This document shows positions 42,288 to 53,742 of a stretch of DNA of 64,000 nucleotides, piece after piece. The notes beneath the pieces were generated by a model. That model did no database searches, had not been told where the DNA came from, and was given only the letters and a program-made list of their open reading frames with translations. Positions within the stretch are counted from its first letter, which is position 1; each line of letters starts with the position of its first letter. Position numbers and translations under genes: made by a program. This DNA comes from Eurosta solidaginis (Eukaryota > Arthropoda > Insecta > Diptera > Tephritidae), in NCBI RefSeq assembly GCF_040869045.1, contig NC_090319.1:345692302-345756301 (forward strand), written 5' to 3'.

Positions 42288-43597
42288 ATGGCAAAGTTCA
42301 GTGAATTGAAGATCCAGCAACTAAAGGAGTTGGAGAGCCGTGGATTGAATACAAGCGGCGTTAAACTCGAACTTCAGGCACGGGTACGAGAGGCAATGGA
42401 ATTAGAAGGAATTGACGTGGAAGAGTATGACTTTCATCTTGATGGCGAGGAAACAACAAAAATGGAAGAGACAGTTACGCAGACAGTTACGAGCACAGAC
42501 TTGAACATGATATTGGCTGCAATAACTGCTCAAACATCGACAGCAACATCCAAGATAGAAGCACAAGAAACGCTTATGACAGAAATGGCGACACAGATTA
42601 CATCGCAGATGGAATCCCAAGAGACACGTATAACATCAAAGATTGAAGCAGAAGAAACGCGTATTTCAGAAATGTCGGCACAAATTTCAGTACAGATATC
42701 ATCTCAGATCTCCACACAACTAGAAGGCAGGAAGTCCGTATATCATCTAAAATGGAAGCGCATATGGAAGAAAAACTAACCCAGTTTCATGAAGGCTTCA
42801 GTGGTCGACAGGATAAAATCGAGGCCGATGTGGATGCTTTGAGAGGACGTATCGAGCAGTTACAACTAAATCGTCCAGCAGTTTCAGCGAGTAATCCAAA
42901 GGTAAAAACACCACCCTTTGACGGTTCTGTTCCTTTCCAGGTCTTTAAGCTACAATTTGAGAAGACCGCAACAGTGAACAACTGGAATGCTGAAGATAAA
43001 GTTGCTGCACTGTTCAGGGCGTTGAAAGGGCCTGCAGCTGAGATTTTACAAACCATTCCAGAGGGCGAACGAAACTGTTATGAAGCATTGATGGGAGCTC
43101 TAGAGAGACGATACGGAACTGAGCATAGGAGACAGATATATCAAATGGAGTTGCTGAACCGCTTCCAGAGACCTGGTGAAACATTGCAAGAGTTTGCGTC
43201 GGATATTGAAAGGCTAGCACATTTAGCCAATGCGGACGCACCCGTGGAATACACTGAAAGGGTAAAGATTCAGAGCTTTATAAATGGCATACGGGACGTC
43301 GAAACAAAGCGAGCTACATACGCAAACACAAAGCCAGCATTCGCAGAAACGGTGTCACAAGCTCTGATTCAGGAAACAGCGTCGCTTCTGTGTAAGCCAG
43401 TTTTCAAAGCACGCCGTGTGGAAGTGGAAAGGCCAGAGAGGGTAGACGCAATATTGGAAGCGCTAAAAGGATCGCAAAAGCGGAGTGAAAAAGTTATCAA
43501 ATGCTTCAAATGTGGGAAGTCCGGTCACATTGCACGTCATTGCGATCTTGGTCCTAACAGTTCCAACAATGTGGGTGGCCGTAAACGCAAAACTTGA
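42288..43597 (+). pseudogene. gag: 2b' Gag: ATG kept, frameshift in coiled coil, new stop after the knuckle
   Basis: The start ATG is present (ACG in 2b) and one lysine codon is missing in the SAP motif (QQLKELESRG). The coiled coil is broken by the same frameshift as in 2b (STQLEGRKS, near 42730). The capsid and knuckle CFKCGKSGHIARHC continue in the second frame. This frame ends in KRKT and TGA (43595-43597), where 2b has GGA, so gag and protease are separated in this copy only. Confidence 0.82.
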
Positions 43598-44653
43598 GGA
43601 AATGAGCAAGAGCGTGTCGGATGTAAAGAACGAAAACTTGCCCCGGCTATTGAATGTCCTGTGATATCTGTGTCGCAAATTGGAAGGAAATCAAGCAGTC
43701 TTACCGTCAGAGGTAATGTGGATGGCAAAGAGCGTGTACTGACTGTAGATACGGGCGCATCTCATTCCTTGATCCGATCTGACTTGGTCAACAGGAGATT
43801 AAAACCGTTACCTGGAGCAAGGTTGCGTACGGTCACTGGCGAGTATTACCAAGTTCAGGGAGAAGTGATATGTGAAGTCTTGATTGGAAAGGTCACGGTT
43901 CTACACAAATTCGTTGTGGCGAAGATCGTTGAAGAAGTCATATTGGGAGTGGACTTCATGGTTGACCACGACATCAAGATCGATATGCAGAGAAGGGTGA
44001 TGCGTTATGAGAACCAGAATATACCACTTAACTTCAAGTTGGAGAAACGGTTCAGTAGTAATCGAGTAATGGTGGAGAAGACTCGACAAAGGCCACGAAA
44101 GTCAAAAGAAAAGGTTGATGGATCGATTGTGCCAAATAAAGCGAAATTAAAAGTACCTGCGAGAAAAAGACCGGCATCGACAAAAACTAATGGACGCACT
44201 AAAATGACTGAAAGAATTTTTCAGATGGAATGCAAGGGTGGTTTCAAGCCAGCGCGCACTACTGTTGTGAAACGTCCAGGCGATAGTGATAATGCAAAGT
44301 CAATCCGTCAAGTGCAAGCTCTGCGAAGAAGTTCATTGGACAAACAACATAGTGCGAGGGAACGATCAAGACTAATGAGTAGTAAGATGAAACGCAGGTA
44401 CAATGAGAACTAAAATTCGGAAGGTTTCTTGGAGGGAGATTTGGTACTGTTATATAACCCTCACCGGCGGAAAGGTGTTCCATCCAAGATTCGGTGCAGT
44501 TGGGAAGGCCCGTACAAAGTTGTGAAGAAGATCAGTGATACCGTCTATCGCATACAAACCACTGGGAAACCACGGATTAGAAGAGTGGTTCATTTGGAAA
44601 GGCTGGCAGCGTATAGATCGAGAGATTTGTCTGATCGGGACGATCAGACTTAG
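43598..44653 (+). pseudogene. pol: 2b' protease, basic linker and GPY/F tail
   Basis: After the TGA the same frame continues through ERVGCKERKLAPAIECPVIS to protease (VDTGASHSLIR), the basic linker and SSKMKRRYNEN. It stops at 44411-44413, the stop shared with 2b. The GPY/F tail (EGDLVLLYNP, WEGPYKVV) resumes to 44653. Confidence 0.8.
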
Positions 44654-44664
44654 GTGGAGGGCAG

Positions 44665-45291
44665 TGTAACGAATGTTATCAGCACTGAGCGATGCTATCG
44701 TCTCTAAGCCGATGCTAAGCAGTGAAGTGAATTCACATCCATAGATCAATCATTATGTATCTACATAAACGAAACAATAATTGCGTCTACACATATGTAC
44801 CATGTACGTATACGAGCAGCGGAGAGTCAATGCACAAACACATGCATATATCTGAGATACTCCTATAAGTATGCAATGAGAAAAACTATAAAATTGTACA
44901 ATTGTAGTTACAGCTGAGAAGTTTGAGAGGTGCTGGACTAGTAGATTCTGGAAGCGCCTAGAAGATGCGAAGGTTGAAATCAAAGAGTATAAAAGGCGGC
45001 AATTGTAGAGGCGCTGGAATTCAGTTTGATTTGAGTTGTCAAGCAGTTTCGACTAAGAAGCTATCTAGCGAGCAAGAGCAGTATTATTTTGAATAGTAGA
45101 GTTTCATTTGAGCTATCAATCAGTTTGGTTATTAAGCAAGCTATTCGTTGCACAGTTTGAGTGTTATTGTGAAGTACTTTAATAAAGGCCATTTTGCATT
45201 ATTACAAATTGGAGTTATTTATTCAACAGTTTGGTGATTCGAACCTTAGTAGAAGATTTGAAATAAGCGGAATTTCAGTAAATTCGTTACA
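44665..45291 (+). repeat. 3' LTR of 2b'
   Basis: TGTAACGAATG to ATTCGTTACA, 627 bp, followed by CTATATATAC as in unit 1. Confidence 0.83.
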
Positions 45292-46241
45292 CTATATATA
45301 CTACCATATATATACTATATATACCACCGATCTTTATGATTTTTTTAGACAACAACATATCTTATATACGTAAGCATTCGTTGAAATTTGAAGCCTCTAG
45401 CTCTTAAAATAGGGCAGTAATTACGAAAAGTTTCTTATCTGATCAATCGGTTGTGGGGGATATATACTATATACACGACCGATCTCATAAATTTTTTCAG
45501 ACAACAATATGTGCAATATACTGAAGTATATGGTGAAGTTTGAAGCTTCAATCTGCTAAATTGAGGAAGATGAGACAAAAATCCTCTTTTTCTGAAAAAT
45601 CGGTTGTATGGAGGATATATGCTATAGTGGTCCGATCCGGCCGGTTCCGACAAATGTCTAATCGGACCCCCAAATACACCCGCTCACCAAATTTTATCAA
45701 GATATCTCAAAAATTGAGGGACTATAATGCATACAAACAGACAGACGGACAGACGGACATGGCTAAATCAACTCAGCTCTTCATCCTGATTATTTCGGTA
45801 TACTTAATGGTGGGTTTATCTATTTTCCTTTAAGGACTTACAATTTTGGGTTTCGTGACGAAATTAATATACCATTTCATATTCATGAAAGGTATAAAAA
45901 TATGTAGGTACTTTGTGTGATGAAGCAAAGTTTCAGGTTTTTTTTGGTCTGCGTGTAAAAACTATGACTACGAATCACGTATTTCAACAATATGTGACGT
46001 AAACGTAATTATTTGATGAAATTTGATGAATTTTGAAGCTTCTAGCCGTAAAAAAGGGGCAAAAATTACAGTTTCTATGAAGTATATAATATATATACCA
46101 CCGATCTCTATGATTTTTTCAGACAACAATATATGCTATACACGTAAGCATTTGATGAAATTTGAAGCTTCTAGCTGTTAAAATGGGGAAGAAATTGCGC
46201 AAAGTTTCTTATCTGAACAATCGGTTGTATGAGATATATAC
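45292..46241 (+). mobile_element. DINE-like repeat spanning the end of unit 2
   Basis: It matches 21448-21847 up to 45694, then continues into sequence absent from unit 1: GACGGACATGGCTAAATCAA, CTGATTATTTCGGTATACTT, GGGTTTCGTGACGAAATTAA and CATGAAAGGTATAAAAA (near 45900). GACGGACATGGCTA-type motifs are typical of fly DINE-1/Helentron elements as I remember them. The open frame at 45540-45833 has no protein motif. The stretch ends at ATAC, the target duplication of element 2c. Confidence 0.6.
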
Positions 46242-46856
46242 TGTAACGAATGTTAGCAGCACTGAGCGATGCCATCGTCTCTAAGCCGATGCTAAGCAGT
46301 GACGTGAATTCACATCCATAGATCAATCATTATGTATCTACATAAACGAAACAATAATTGCGTCTACACATATGTACCATGTACGTAAACGAGCAGCGGA
46401 GACTCAATGCACAAACACATGCATATATCTGAGATACTCCTGAAAGTATGCAATGAGAAAAGCTATAATCGTGCAATTGTAGTTATAGCTGAGAAGTTTG
46501 AGAGCTAATGGACTGGTAGATTATGGAAGCGCCTAGAAGATGCGAACGTTGAAATCAGAGAGTAAAAAAGGCGGCAATTGTAGAGGCGCTGGAATTCAGT
46601 TTGATATGAGCTGTCAAGCAGTTTCGATTAAGACGCTATCTAGCGAGCCATAGCAGTATTAGTTTGAAAGTCAGTTTCATTTAAGCTATCAGTTTGGTTA
46701 TTAAGCCAGCTAGTTGCAAAGTATAAGCGTTATTGTGAAGTACTTTAATAAAGGCCATTTTTCCATTATTCAAGATTGGAGTTATTTATTCAACAGTTTA
46801 GTGATACGAACTTAGCAAAAGGGCAAATAAGAGGATTTGCAAGTAAATTCGTTACA
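46242..46856 (+). repeat. 5' LTR of 2c
   Basis: TGTAACGAATG to ATTCGTTACA. The TATA box is altered (GAGTAAAAAAGGCGGC near 46560; the 3' LTR keeps GAGTATAAAAGG), so promoter strength may be reduced. Confidence 0.88.
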
Positions 46857-46907
46857 ATTGGTGTCAGAAGAGGAATTGTTGAATAAATTCCGGAGGACAA
46901 CAAGGAC

Positions 46908-48386
46908 ATGGCAAAGTTCAGTGAATTGAAGCTCCAGCAACTGAAGAAGGAGTTGGAGAGCCGTGGGTTGAATACAAGCGGCGTTAAACTCGAACTTCAG
47001 GCACGGCTACGAGAGGCAATGGAAGCAGAAGGAATTGATGTGGACGAGTATGTCTTTTATCCTGATGGGGACGAGACAACAACAAAAATTGAAGAGAAAA
47101 ACGAAACATCGCAAACAGTTACGAGCACAGACTTGAACATGATTTGGGCTGCAATATCTGCTCAAACATCGACAATGTCATCTCAACTAGAAGAACAGAA
47201 AACTTATATGTCATCACAGATGGAATCCCAAGAGACACGAATAACATCGAAGATTGAAGCACAAGAAACGAATATGTCAGAAATTTCGACACAGATTACA
47301 TCGAAGATGGAATCACAAGAAACGCGTATGTCAGAAATGTCGACACAGATTACATCGAAGATGGAAGCACAAGAAACGCGTATATCCGAAATGTCGTCGC
47401 AAATGTCATCTCAGTTGGAATCGCAGGAGAACCGTATAACAGCGGAGATTGAAGCACAAGAGGCACGGATATCCGAAATGTCGGCGCAAATTTCAGCACA
47501 GATATCATCGCAGATCTCTGCTCAACTGGAAGAGCAAGAAGGACGTATTTCCTCGAAGTTGGAGGCGCAAGATACAAAAATTTTACAGTTTGAAGAAAAA
47601 ATCGAGGCCGAGGTGGATGCTTTGAGAGGACGTATCGAGCAGTTGCAACTAAATCGCCCAGCAGTTTCAACGAGTAATCCAAAGGTAAAAACACCATCCT
47701 TTGACGGTTCTGTTCCTTTCCAGGTCTTTAAGCTTCAATTTGAGAAGACCGCAACAGTGAAAAACTGGAATGCTGAAGATAAAGTTGCTGCATTGTTCGT
47801 AGCTTTAAAAGGACCAGCTGCGGAAATCTTACGGACCATCCCAGAGTACGAGCGGAACAACTACGAAACATTGATGAGCGCTTTAGAGAGACGTTACGGA
47901 AGAGAGCATAGGAAACAGATATTCCAAATTGAGTTGCAAAACCGCTACAAAAAAGCAAATGAGACATTGCAGGAGTTTGCTTCAGATATTGAAAGATTGG
48001 CTCATCTTGCAAATGCGGACGCACCCGTGGAATACACTGAAAGGGTCAAAATCCAGAGCTTCATAAATGGCATGCGAGATGTGGAAACGAAGCGGGCGAA
48101 TACAAAACCCACATTAGCAGAAACGGTATCCTCTGCTCTGATTCAGGAAACAGCGTCGCTTCTGTATAAGCCAGTTTTCAAAGCACGCCGTGTGGAAGTA
48201 GAAAGGCCAGAGTGGGTAGACGCAATATTGGAGGCGCTGAAAGGATCACAAAAGCGGAGTGAAAAAGTTATCAAATGCTTCAAATGCGGGAAGTCCGGTC
48301 GTACTGCACGTCATTGCGATCTTGGTCCTAATAGTTCCAACAATGGGGGTGGCCGCAAACGCAAAGCTGGAGGAAATAAAGAATGA
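46908..48386 (+). CDS. gag: Gag of element 2c, longest coiled coil, altered zinc knuckle
   Basis: The 492-residue Gag is uninterrupted. The SAP motif is at residues 5-39. The coiled coil is expanded with near-identical blocks such as MSEMSTQITSKMEAQETRIS. The capsid runs from SFDGSVPFQVFKLQFEK to QETASLL. The knuckle is CFKCGKSGRTARHC, where Arg replaces the zinc-binding His, as in 2a but not 2b. It ends GGRKRKAGGNKE and TGA because GAGCAAGAG of 2b is AAAGAATGAG here. The remaining gag-to-protease link also carries a TGA, so in this copy Gag is separated from protease without a slippery heptamer. Gag probably still folds, but RNA binding by the knuckle is doubtful. Confidence 0.88.
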   Translation: MAKFSELKLQQLKKELESRGLNTSGVKLELQARLREAMEAEGIDVDEYVFYPDGDETTTKIEEKNETSQTVTSTDLNMIWAAISAQTSTMSSQLEEQKTYMSSQMESQETRITSKIEAQETNMSEISTQITSKMESQETRMSEMSTQITSKMEAQETRISEMSSQMSSQLESQENRITAEIEAQEARISEMSAQISAQISSQISAQLEEQEGRISSKLEAQDTKILQFEEKIEAEVDALRGRIEQLQLNRPAVSTSNPKVKTPSFDGSVPFQVFKLQFEKTATVKNWNAEDKVAALFVALKGPAAEILRTIPEYERNNYETLMSALERRYGREHRKQIFQIELQNRYKKANETLQEFASDIERLAHLANADAPVEYTERVKIQSFINGMRDVETKRANTKPTLAETVSSALIQETASLLYKPVFKARRVEVERPEWVDAILEALKGSQKRSEKVIKCFKCGKSGRTARHCDLGPNSSNNGGGRKRKAGGNKE

Positions 48387-48399
48387 GCGTGTCGGATGT

Positions 48400-49428
48400 A
48401 AAGAATGAAAACTTGCCCCGGCTATTGAATGTCCTGTGATATCTGTGTCGCAAATTGGAAGGAAATCAAGCAGTCTTACCGTCAGAGGGAATGTGGATGG
48501 CAAGGAGCGTGTACTGACTGTAGATACGGGCGCATCTCATTCCTTGATCCGATCTGACTTGGTCAACAGGAGAGTAAACCCGTTACCTGGAGCAAGGTTG
48601 CGTACGGTCACTGGCGAGTATAACCAAGTTCAGGGAGAAGTGATATGCGAAGTCTTGATTGGAAAGGTCACGGTTCTACACAAATTCGTTATGGCGAAGA
48701 TCGTTGAAGAAGTCATATTGGGAGTGGACTTCATGGTTGACCACGACATCAAGATCGATATGCAGAGAAGGGTGATGCGTTATGAGAACCAGGATATACC
48801 ACTTAACTTCAAGTTGGATAAAGGGTTCAGTAGTAATCGAGTAATGGTGGAGAAAACTCGACAAAGGCCACGAAAGTCAAAAGGAAAGGTTAATGGATCG
48901 AATGTGCCAAATAAAGCGAAATTAAAAGTACCTGTGAGAAAAAGACCGGCATCGACAAACCCTAATGGACGCACTAAAATTACTGAAAGAATTTTTCAGA
49001 AGGAATACAAGAGTGGTTTCAAGCCAGCGCGCACTACTGTTGTGAAACGTCCAGACGATAATGATAATGTAAATTCAATCCGGCAAGTGCAAGCTCTGCG
49101 AAGAAGTTCATTGGCCAAACAACAGAGTGCGAGGGAACGATCAAGACTAACGAGTAGTAAGATGAAACGCAGGTACAATGAGAACAAAAATTCGGAAGGT
49201 TTCTTGGAGGGAGATTTGGTACTTTTAAACAACCCTCACCGGCGGAAAGATGTTCTAGCCAAATTTCGGTGCAGTTGGGAAGGCCCGTACAAAGTTGTGA
49301 AGAAGATCAGTGATACCATCTATCGCATACAAACCACTGGGAAATCACGGAATAGAAGAGTGTTACATTTGGAGATGCTGGCAATGTTTAGATCGAGAGA
49401 TTTGTCTGATAGGGACGATCAGACTTAG
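48400..49428 (+). pseudogene. pol: 2c protease, basic linker and GPY/F tail
   Basis: The frame is open from AAACTTGCC (just after a TGA near 48401) through ECPVISVSQIG, protease (VDTGASHSLIR, ILGVDFMV), the basic linker (RKSKGKVNGSNV, KLKVPVRKRPAS), the junction LAKQQS/ARERSRLTSSKMK and WEGPYKVV, ending at DLSDRDDQT. The stretch from 48436 to the stop is 330 codons without lesion. Only the upstream TGA separates it from gag. RT, RNase H and the integrase zinc finger and core are absent, as in 2a and 2b. Confidence 0.82.
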
Positions 49429-49439
49429 GTGGAGGGCAG

Positions 49440-50053
49440 TGTAACGAATGTTAGCAGCACTGAGCGATGCTGTCGTCTCTAAGCCGATGCTAAGCAGTGA
49501 CGTGAATTCACATCCATAGATCAATCATTATGTATCTACATAAACGAAACAATAATTGCGTCTACCCATATGTACCATGTACGTGTACGAGCAGCGGAGA
49601 CTCAATGTACAAACACATGCATATATCTGAGATTCTCCTGAAAGTATGCAATGAGAAAAGCTATAAATCGTGCAATTGTAGTTACAGCTGAGAAGTTTGA
49701 GAGCTAATGGGCTAGTAGATTCTGGAAGCGCCTAGAAGATGCGAACGTTGAAATCAGAGAGTATAAAAGGCGGCAATTGTAGAGGCGCTGGAATTCAGTT
49801 TGGTTTGAGCTGTCAAGGAGATTCCATTAAGGCGCTATCTAGCGAGCCATAGCAGTATTATTTTGAAAGTCAGTTTCAGTTAAACTATCAGTTTGGTTAT
49901 TAAGCCAGCTAGTTGCAAAGTATAAGTGTTATTGTGAAGTACTTTAATAAAGGCCATTTTTCCATTATTCAATATTGGAGTTATTTATTCAACAGTTTAG
50001 TGATACGAACTTAGCAAAAGGGCAAATAAGGATTTGCTAGTAAATTCGTTACA
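49440..50053 (+). repeat. 3' LTR of 2c
   Basis: TGTAACGAATG to ATTCGTTACA, followed by the ATAC target duplication. The TATA box TATAAAA is intact near 49762. Confidence 0.88.
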
Positions 50054-52903
50054 ATACTATATATACCACCGGTCTCTATGATTTTTTCAGACAACAATAT
50101 ATGCTATATACGTAAGCATTTGGCGAAATTTGAACATATCTAAACGATTTTTAAGATAAATATAAAATAAACAAGTAAGGACGGGACTATCTTCGGCTGT
50201 GCCGAAGACTTCATACCTTTCATGAATGGGGCTGAACAATAATCTTATCCCATTCGTAATCTCCGAATAATCGGATGTATAAGATAAGAAATATATAGTA
50301 AACAAATCTACATACCTAAACGATTTTTAAGATAAATATAAAATAAAAAATAGGTAGGCACTTTGTGTGAGGATGCAAAGCTTCACGTTTTTTGTGGTCT
50401 GAATGTAAAAACTATGACAACGAATCACGAATTTCAAAAATATATGACGTAAACGTAACTATTTGATGAATTTTGAAGCTTCTATCCGTAAAAAAGGGGC
50501 AAAAATGACAGTTTATATGAAGTATATAATATATATACCACCGATCTCTATGATTTTTTCAGACAAAAATATATGCTATATACGAAAGCATTTGGTGAAA
50601 TGTGAAGCTTCTAGCTGTTAAAATGGGGAAGAAACTGCGCAAAGTTTCTTATCTGAACAATCGGTTGTATGAGATATATACTATGTATACCACCGATCTC
50701 AATGATTTTTTCAGACATCAATATATGCTATACATGTAAGCATTTGGTGAAATTTGAAGCTTCTAGCTGTTAAAATGGGGCCGAAATCGCAAAAAAAATA
50801 TATATATATATATATGTATATACTATATATACCATCATACAATATATATCATCATATATATATTATATATATCACCGATCCCTATGATTTTTTGACACAA
50901 CAATATATACTATATACGTAAGCAATCGGTGAAATTTGAAGCTTATAGCTGTTAAAATGGGGTAGAAATTGCGAAAAGTTTCTTATCTGAACATTCGGTT
51001 GTATGAGATATATACTATATATACAACCGATCTCTATGATTTTTTCAGACAACAATATATGCCATATACGTAAATATTCGGTGAAAATTGAAGCTTCTAG
51101 CTGTTAAAATGGGGCTAAAATTGTGAAAATATATATATATACTATATGTATATACTATATATACCACCATATATATATACTATATATACCACCGATCTGT
51201 ATGATTTTTTCAGACAACAATATGTGATATATACGTAAGCACTCGTTGAAATTTGAAGCCTCTAGCTCTTAAAATAGGGCAGCAATTACGAAAAGTTTCT
51301 TATCTGAACAATCGGTTGTGGAGGATATATACTATATATACGACCGATCTCATCAATTTTTTCAGGCAACAATATGTGAAATATACGAAAGCATATGGTG
51401 AAGTTTGAAGCTTCAATCTGTTAAATTGAGTAAGATATTTCAAAAATCCTCTTTTTCTGAAAAATCGGTTGTATGGAGGATATATGCTATAGTGGTCCGA
51501 TCCGGCCGGTTCCGACAAATTGAATGAATTTTGAAATTTGATGAATTTTGAAGCTTCTAGCCGTAAAAAAGTTTCTTATCTGAACAATCGGTTGTATGAG
51601 ATATATACTATGTATACCACCGATCTTAATGATTTTTTCAGACATCAATATATGCTATACACGTAAGCATTTGGTGAAATTTGAAGCTTCTACCTGTTAA
51701 AATGGGGCCGAAATCGCAAAAAAAATATATATATACTATATATATATACTATATATACCATCATATATATATTATATATATCACCGATCTCTATGATTTT
51801 TTGACACAACAATATATACTATATACGTAAGCAATCGGTGAAATTTGAAGCTTATAGCTGTTAAAATGGGGTAGAAATTGCGAAAAGTTTCTTATATGAA
51901 CAATCGGTTGTATGAGATATATACTATATATACAACCGATCTCTATGATTTTTTCAGACAACAATATATGCTATATACGTAAGCAATCGGTGAAATTTGA
52001 AGCTTATAGCTGTTAAAATGGGGTAGAAACTGCGAAAAGTTTCTTATCTGAACAATCGGTTGTATGAGATATATACTATATACAACCGATCTCTATGATT
52101 TTTTCAGACAACAATATATGCTATATACGTAAGTATTCGGTGAAATTTGAAGCTTCTAGCTGTTAAAATGGGGCTAAAATTTGCGAAAATATATATATAT
52201 ATATACTATATATACATATATACTATATATACCACCATATATATACTATATATACCACCGATCTTTATGATTTTTTCAGACAACAATATATGCTATATAC
52301 GTAAGCATTCGTTGAAATTTGAAGCCTATAGCTCTTAAAATAGGGCAGTAATTACGAAAAGTTCCTTATCTGAACAATCGGTTGTGGGGGATATATACTA
52401 TATATACGACCGATCTCATCAATTTTTTCAGGCAACAATATGTGAAATATACGAAAGCATATGGTGAAGTTTGAAGCTTCAATCTGTTAAATTGGGTAAG
52501 ATATTACAAAAATCCTCTTTTTCTGAAAAATCGGTTGTATGGAGGATATATGCTATAGTGGTCCGATCCGGTCGGTTCCGACAAATGTCTAATCGGACAC
52601 CCCAATACAGTCCCGTTGAGGAACTAGTTTGCATACAAACAGACAGACGGACATGGCTAAATCAACTCAGCTCTTCAACCTGATTATTTCGGTATACTTA
52701 ATGGTGGGTCTATCTATTTTCCTTTAAGGACTTACAATTTTCGGTTTCGTGACGAAATTAATATACCATTTCATTTTCATGAAAGGTATAAAAACAGGTA
52801 GGTACTTTGTGTGAGGATGCAAAGTTTCAGGTTTTTTGTTGTCTGCGTGTAAAAACTATGACTACGAATCACGTATTTCAACAATATATGACGTAAACGT
52901 AAC
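50054..52903 (+). mobile_element. DINE/Helentron-like array of about 155-bp modules
   Basis: After about 100 bases a terminus-like AAGTAAGGACGGGACT with hairpin appears (50172-50207). Then follow more than ten modules, each with ACCGATCTCTATGATTTTTT, CAACAATATATGCTATATAC, AAATTTGAAGCTTCTAGCTG and TTTCTTATCTGAACAATCGG, joined by TA microsatellites. Neighbouring modules form hairpins, for example ATCGGTTGT (51903-51911) with ACAACCGAT (51932-51940). The right end near 52610-52795 has GACGGACATGGCTAAATCAA and CATGAAAGGTATAAAAA. No long reading frame is present; the short frame at 52147-52338 is microsatellite. Confidence 0.6.
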
Positions 52904-53024
52904 TGTTTGGGAACCGCATACTACTTTGTTCCATCGTAATAACTACTTGGGAGCCTCTGCGATATCGTCATACGTCGGAAGTCATTCAACTCCTTCAACA
53001 TAACATCATATTTAACACATAATA

Positions 53025-53444
53025 GGGGGACTCATGTAACCGTATAAATGCCTTATAAAGTGTGTAAACGTATAAATTTATCTAGTTTACGCACGAGCTG
53101 TCAAATTTTGTATGAAAAATCATTTACACAATTTGTATAAATTTACGCGCACATTTCATTGTGTAAACGCGGTAAACTCAAAGGAATGCAACCTTGCAGA
53201 CATTACAGACGGCGTTTTCATCAAAAATATCCAACATCAGCAAGTAAAGGCGTTTTAGTTTTGATTTTTCACTTAATCTTGGTATTTTTTAATTTGTATA
53301 ACAATCAAAAAATTTTTTTGGAAATTATACAGCTGAAAAACAATCAAGTTTATCAAGAGTATTACTAGGTGCGTTCATATAACCGCGTGTGTAAATGGAT
53401 ATAATTTTACACCTTATAAGTTTATATGCTATCATGAGTCCCCC
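53025..53444 (+). mobile_element. 420-bp MITE with terminal inverted repeats
   Basis: The ends GGGGGACTCATG (53025-53036) and CATGAGTCCCCC (53433-53444) are perfect inverted repeats. Weaker pairing continues inside (CCTTATAAAG near 53052 and ACCTTATAAG near 53411). TAATA flanks both sides (53020-53024 and 53445-53449), a target duplication of 5 bp, or TA alone. The frame at 53159-53368 has no transposase motif, so it is non-autonomous. Confidence 0.65.
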
Positions 53445-53449
53445 TAATA

Positions 53450-53742
53450 ACTGCATAGCCTACTAAAGCTGTTGACCGCTCACTAGCATGCATTTGCCTA
53501 GTAACAAGCGTACATACATATTTACATATGTATGCCGATCCCTATGTACATACAAAGCGAATGCAGGTTCTGTGCCAGCAGCATCATACAATTCTACCGC
53601 TACGCAGTCAATTGTTAAAGTCCGCTTATTGGTTTCAATATTTTCTATTATTTTATTGTTTCTTGATTTCATTGTTTTCTAATTTCTTTGTTAAACTCTT
53701 TACCTATGTAATTTATTTAATAAGTAAATAGACACCTTTTTG
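53450..53742. other. Interior part of the solo LTR
   Basis: This is the stretch between the two nested insertions. It contains no gene; short frames on either strand (53463-53731) have no motif. A palindromic ACATATTTACATATGTATG lies near 53515-53533. Confidence 0.35.

Larger units (their letters stand above)
39287..45291 (+). mobile_element. Tandem pair 2a'-2b' (duplicate of 2a-2b)
   Basis: It has the same LTR-internal-LTR-internal-LTR layout as 15431-21447. The shared LTR is again flanked on its right by a primer site, so the tandem structure existed before the duplication. Confidence 0.85.
21850..45694 (+). repeat. Segmental duplication, unit 2 (about 23.8 kb including element 1b)
   Basis: It repeats 4372-21847 in direct orientation at an offset of about 17478 before the 1b insertion and about 23844-23856 after it. 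Private changes in this unit include the 1b insertion, an 84-bp deletion in the 5' LTR of 1a', a +2 frameshift in pol of 1a', a 10-bp deletion in 2a' gag and a nonsense codon in 2b' gag. Confidence 0.9.
46242..50053 (+). mobile_element. Non-autonomous gypsy element 2c (family 2)
   Basis: It is a single element with 615- and 614-bp LTRs and ATAC target duplications on both sides (46238-46241 and 50054-50057). It has a complete-length gag but the same pol deletion as 2a and 2b. Its independent target site shows that the deleted form transposed as a unit. Confidence 0.9.
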
